From: Acanthaster planci
Taxonomy: Eukaryota > Echinodermata > Asteroidea > Valvatida > Acanthasteridae
Assembly: GCF_001949145.1 (NCBI RefSeq)
Contig: NW_019091544.1
Coordinates: forward strand, 156,479 to 220,478
Direction: 5' to 3'
DNA: 64,000 nucleotides
Positions 61,400-64,000 of the stretch are shown here, piece by piece (position 1 is the first letter of the stretch; every line of letters begins with the position of its first letter). Both the position numbers and the translations under genes were made by a program. The notes beneath the pieces were generated by a model, which did not search any database, was not told where the DNA came from, and saw only the letters and a list, made by a program, of their open reading frames with translations.

Positions 61400-64000
61400 C
61401 TCTCTGCAATATTCTACAATGTTAAGAAGCCCTACCTCGTGTCAAGGACCAGTGCCTCTGCGATATTTCACAGACAATCAGTCCGACAATGATGTGGAAT
61501 GCCGGGGCAACGGCCTGTCTGATACTGTTCGCCATATTGCTGATGGAAGGCCACAGTCTTTGCAGGAACTTCCAAGGTCCCCAGTGTGCAGTCAGTGTGA
61601 AATCTGCCATTATTCCCAGCTACAAACGGCAATCATTTGGACCACAACTGTTGTACTACAGTAACACAAGTGCTACATTTCACCAAGAAATACTAAAATG
61701 TGGCGATATTAACCGTGACCCTGGTCCTGACTACATGTATGTGAAAGCACCCTGTCATGACCAGGAAAGATGTACGATGATTACTATGACTAGAACTCGG
61801 TATTCAAGAAAGGAACTACTGGAGCTTTGTCACGTCAGTTACCGGATCCCGAAGTTCAAGTGGTCAATTTTCAAGGCCTTGGGTATATGCAAGCAGCGAC
61901 CCACTCATCAGTGATACATTGCTGGGGTTAAAATTCAAGACCGACAAATCCCAGTGCTAATCAACCCAAGAACACATATCTCGAATCAAGATTCTTTTGG
62001 GAGAGACACGTCAAATCTGGTTAACATTTCGGCAAAGCTGGAGTATTAATCCAAGACCATACATCCTCCGTCGATCCTGTTATTGAATGCTCAATCGCTT
62101 GTCCAACACATAGATAAACTTCAAGTAATCTTAAATGCAAATGATATCGATGTTGCTGCTGTTACTGAAACATGGTTTCCACTTACAGTCAAAAACATCA
62201 CATTTTTCATCCCTAATTATTGGTTGTATAGCAAACCCAGAGACAACAGACGAGGGGGAGGTGTGGCATTATATTTACGTGATCACATCTATTCGTGAGC
62301 TCTGTTAGAAATTCAAGTCCCGAATGAGCTTGAGGTACTGTGGGTGTGGGCCCGACCTACTTGCCTACCCCGCTCCATCCCTGGCTTGATTTTTTGCGTC
62401 GTCTACCACCCACCTGCGTCACCGTACAGAACAGAATTGATAGAACATCTAATTTACATCCATCGACATCTTGCAGGACAAATATCCTGGTGTAGGCGTT
62501 GTTCTGCTGGGAGACTTTAATTGGTGTGATATGAGAAATCTTTGCCAGGTGTGTGGTCTTGTGCAAATTGTAAACAAACCAACCAGAGGGGAGGCCATCT
62601 TGGATAAAATTATATCTTATATTGACCATCATTATAATCAACCGGAAATACTGACACCTATTGGTATGAGTGACTACAACTTGGTGATCTTGATGCTTAA
62701 AAACACAAAAGGCATCACAACTGCATTAATCGCAGAGTAATGCGACCTATCAGGAACTCTGACAAACTAGCATTTGGGCAATGGATACCTGGATACAACT
62801 GGAGCGAAGTCAAAGCAGCCGATTCTACAAACCAGAAGGTTGACATATTTTATGAAACTCTCCATGCTTCAACTGATCATTTCTTCCCCACTAAAACTGT
62901 TGCCACCCATAACGAGGATAAACCATGGATGAATCCTGAACTTAAGGCACTCATATTGAAAAGGCAGTATGCTCTCTCGGAAGGTCAATTTTTTCTTTGG
63001 CGACTTCTGCTGAACAGGGTTTCTCATGAAATTAAAAATTCCAAATGTAAGTTTTATAAAGGAAATGTAGACCACCTCAAAAACAGTAATTCTGGGATTG
63101 GCATAAACAAATTAAGAAAATGTCTGGTCTGTATAACAAACAGAAAACTTATCTAGCGGACGAGGCTGCGAAATATACTGCAATGGAGACAGCTTAGCGT
63201 ATTAATGAACATTTTTTGTCGTAGCATGTGACATCTCTTGCCTAGATCTCAGTAAGCAGCCTGCATATTTACCAGCCTTGGCACAAGTGCCATTACCACA
63301 CAGGAAGTATACCATGAATTGAAAAAGTTGAAAGTACATAAAACTGGAGGTCTCGATTTAATTCCATCCAGGTTGATTAAAGAGTTTGCCTATGAACTGT
63401 GTTTTCCTTTATCAGATATTTGTAACTGCTCTTTGAAAGAACGTATTGTTCCAAAAATATGGAAGTCTGCATATATGGTGCCGGTACGAAAGTGCCAACC
63501 TTACACGATTAAAATCTTCGTCCAATATCACTGACTTGCATTTTTGCTAAAGTCTTAGAAGGCTTTGCAACTAGTTGGATCAAAAATGATATCAAATGTA
63601 ATTTAGACAAACAACAGTTTGGTTGTCTTAAAGACAACTCAGCTGCTCACTATTTGATTATATGTTGGATAAAATTCATTGCGATACTGATTCGCCAAAA
63701 AACTCTGCTGTTATTGTTGTCACAGACTTTTCCAAGGCCTTCCATCGAGTGGACCACAATATTCTTATTCCTACATGTAAATTCATCGATTCGGGTGTTT
63801 GTAGATCTATCATTCCTTGGATGTGTAGTTTTCTTTCTGAGCGCACCCAGGCTGTCTGTATACAAAATAAGATTTCTGAATGGCGGTCTGTTTATGCAGG
63901 TATTCCGCAGGGCACCAAACTGGGACCTGTTGCCGTTCTAGTCATGATCAATGACGCCAGATCTAACATTCCTGAAGTCATTCACTACAAATATGTAGAT
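61400..64000 (+). mobile_element. Decayed LINE (CR1-like superfamily), runs off the right edge
   Basis: One reading frame from ATG 61489 covers the N-terminus and most of the endonuclease, with in-frame stops at 61912, 62047 and 62296. Later pieces sit in shifted frames. In order: a hydrophobic signal-like start (ATACLILFAILLM); a degenerate 2A-like GDINRDPGP (residues 72-80); and an APE-type endonuclease with LLNAQSL, VTETW, RRGGGVALYLRD, VVYHPP, LLGDFN and GMSDYN. The last of these has Tyr where the catalytic His of SDH is expected. A linker with DKPWMNPELK follows. The reverse transcriptase starts near 63330 and shows GGLDLIPSRL, motif A VTDFSKAF (63722-63745) and GIPQGTKLGP. It begins the YVDD motif at the very last bases. 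Multiple stops and frameshifts show it is inactive. The 5' end is not sharply defined. Confidence 0.9.
61489..61914 (+). pseudogene. N-terminal ORF piece of the LINE with signal-like and 2A-like segments
   Basis: This 141-codon piece begins MMWNAGATACLILFAILLME, a short n-region followed by a hydrophobic core as in a signal peptide. It carries EILKCGDINRDPGPDY at about residues 67-82. Canonical 2A peptides end D-V/I-E-x-N-P-G-P. Here the Glu is Asn and the Asn is Asp, so ribosome skipping is doubtful. The downstream RYSRKELLEL block fits the region between 2A and endonuclease seen in other LINE ORFs. The frame continues, after two stops, straight into the endonuclease, so this is the ORF start and not a separate gene. 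Confidence 0.7.

Noticed and set aside
1-64000. CRISPR arrays, prophage, operons and bacterial-type systems
   Set aside because: No regularly spaced repeat-spacer array. The only regular repeats are contiguous minisatellite units. Gene structure is eukaryotic.

Overview
This is a 64 kb piece of an animal nuclear genome. It is AT-rich and gene-sparse, has GT-AG introns and carries many decayed mobile elements. There are no operons and almost no long uninterrupted ORFs. A thyrotropin-releasing-hormone-receptor-like GPCR, an HS1BP3 orthologue and CR1/L2-type LINEs point to a bilaterian invertebrate. The octamer TACATGTA and the repeat types suggest a marine one (hemichordate, echinoderm, lancelet or mollusc), but the sequence does not settle the species. 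Two runs of N (31252-31501 and 54198-54630) are assembly gaps.

Layout. 1-34 kb holds no gene I can support. It contains a degenerate tandem repeat at the left edge, a nested duplicated repeat pair (13.8 and 15.2 kb), a reverse-strand tRNA-derived SINE (17.1 kb), several MITE-like inverted repeats (16.5, 18.5, 22.8 and 23.2 kb) and a 39-bp tandem duplication (28.3 kb). 34.5-36.4 kb holds a complete two-exon rhodopsin-class GPCR on the + strand, predicted 414 aa and most like TRH receptors, with a repeat patch in its intron. 36.4-45.6 kb is non-coding apart from a 180-bp palindromic MITE at 43.8 kb. 45.7-47.4 kb is a 5'-truncated, frame-broken CR1/L2 LINE with its typical 3' tail. 50.3-51.3 kb holds the last two coding exons of an HS1BP3-like gene (+). 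One orphan minus-strand exon of a membrane protein lies at 53.5 kb. 57.05-57.76 kb is a ~700-bp imperfect palindrome (foldback element), with a smaller palindrome inserted in one arm. 58.7-59.0 kb is a 30-bp minisatellite. 59.9-61.1 kb holds the first two coding exons of a gene that looks integrase-derived (KRBA2/Ginger-like). From 61.4 kb to the right edge runs a decayed LINE whose ORF starts with a signal-peptide-like segment and a degenerate 2A-like motif.

The genes show no sign of acting together. They are unrelated single genes set in repeat-rich DNA: a peptide-hormone receptor, a PX-protein tail and a transposon-derived gene. I found no clearly new biological system. The most unusual items are the nested palindrome at 57 kb, the 2A-like LINE N-terminus at 61.5 kb, the integrase-like spliced gene beside it, and three long-stem hairpins (16.5, 22.8 and 51.9 kb) that could be MITEs or small-RNA precursors.
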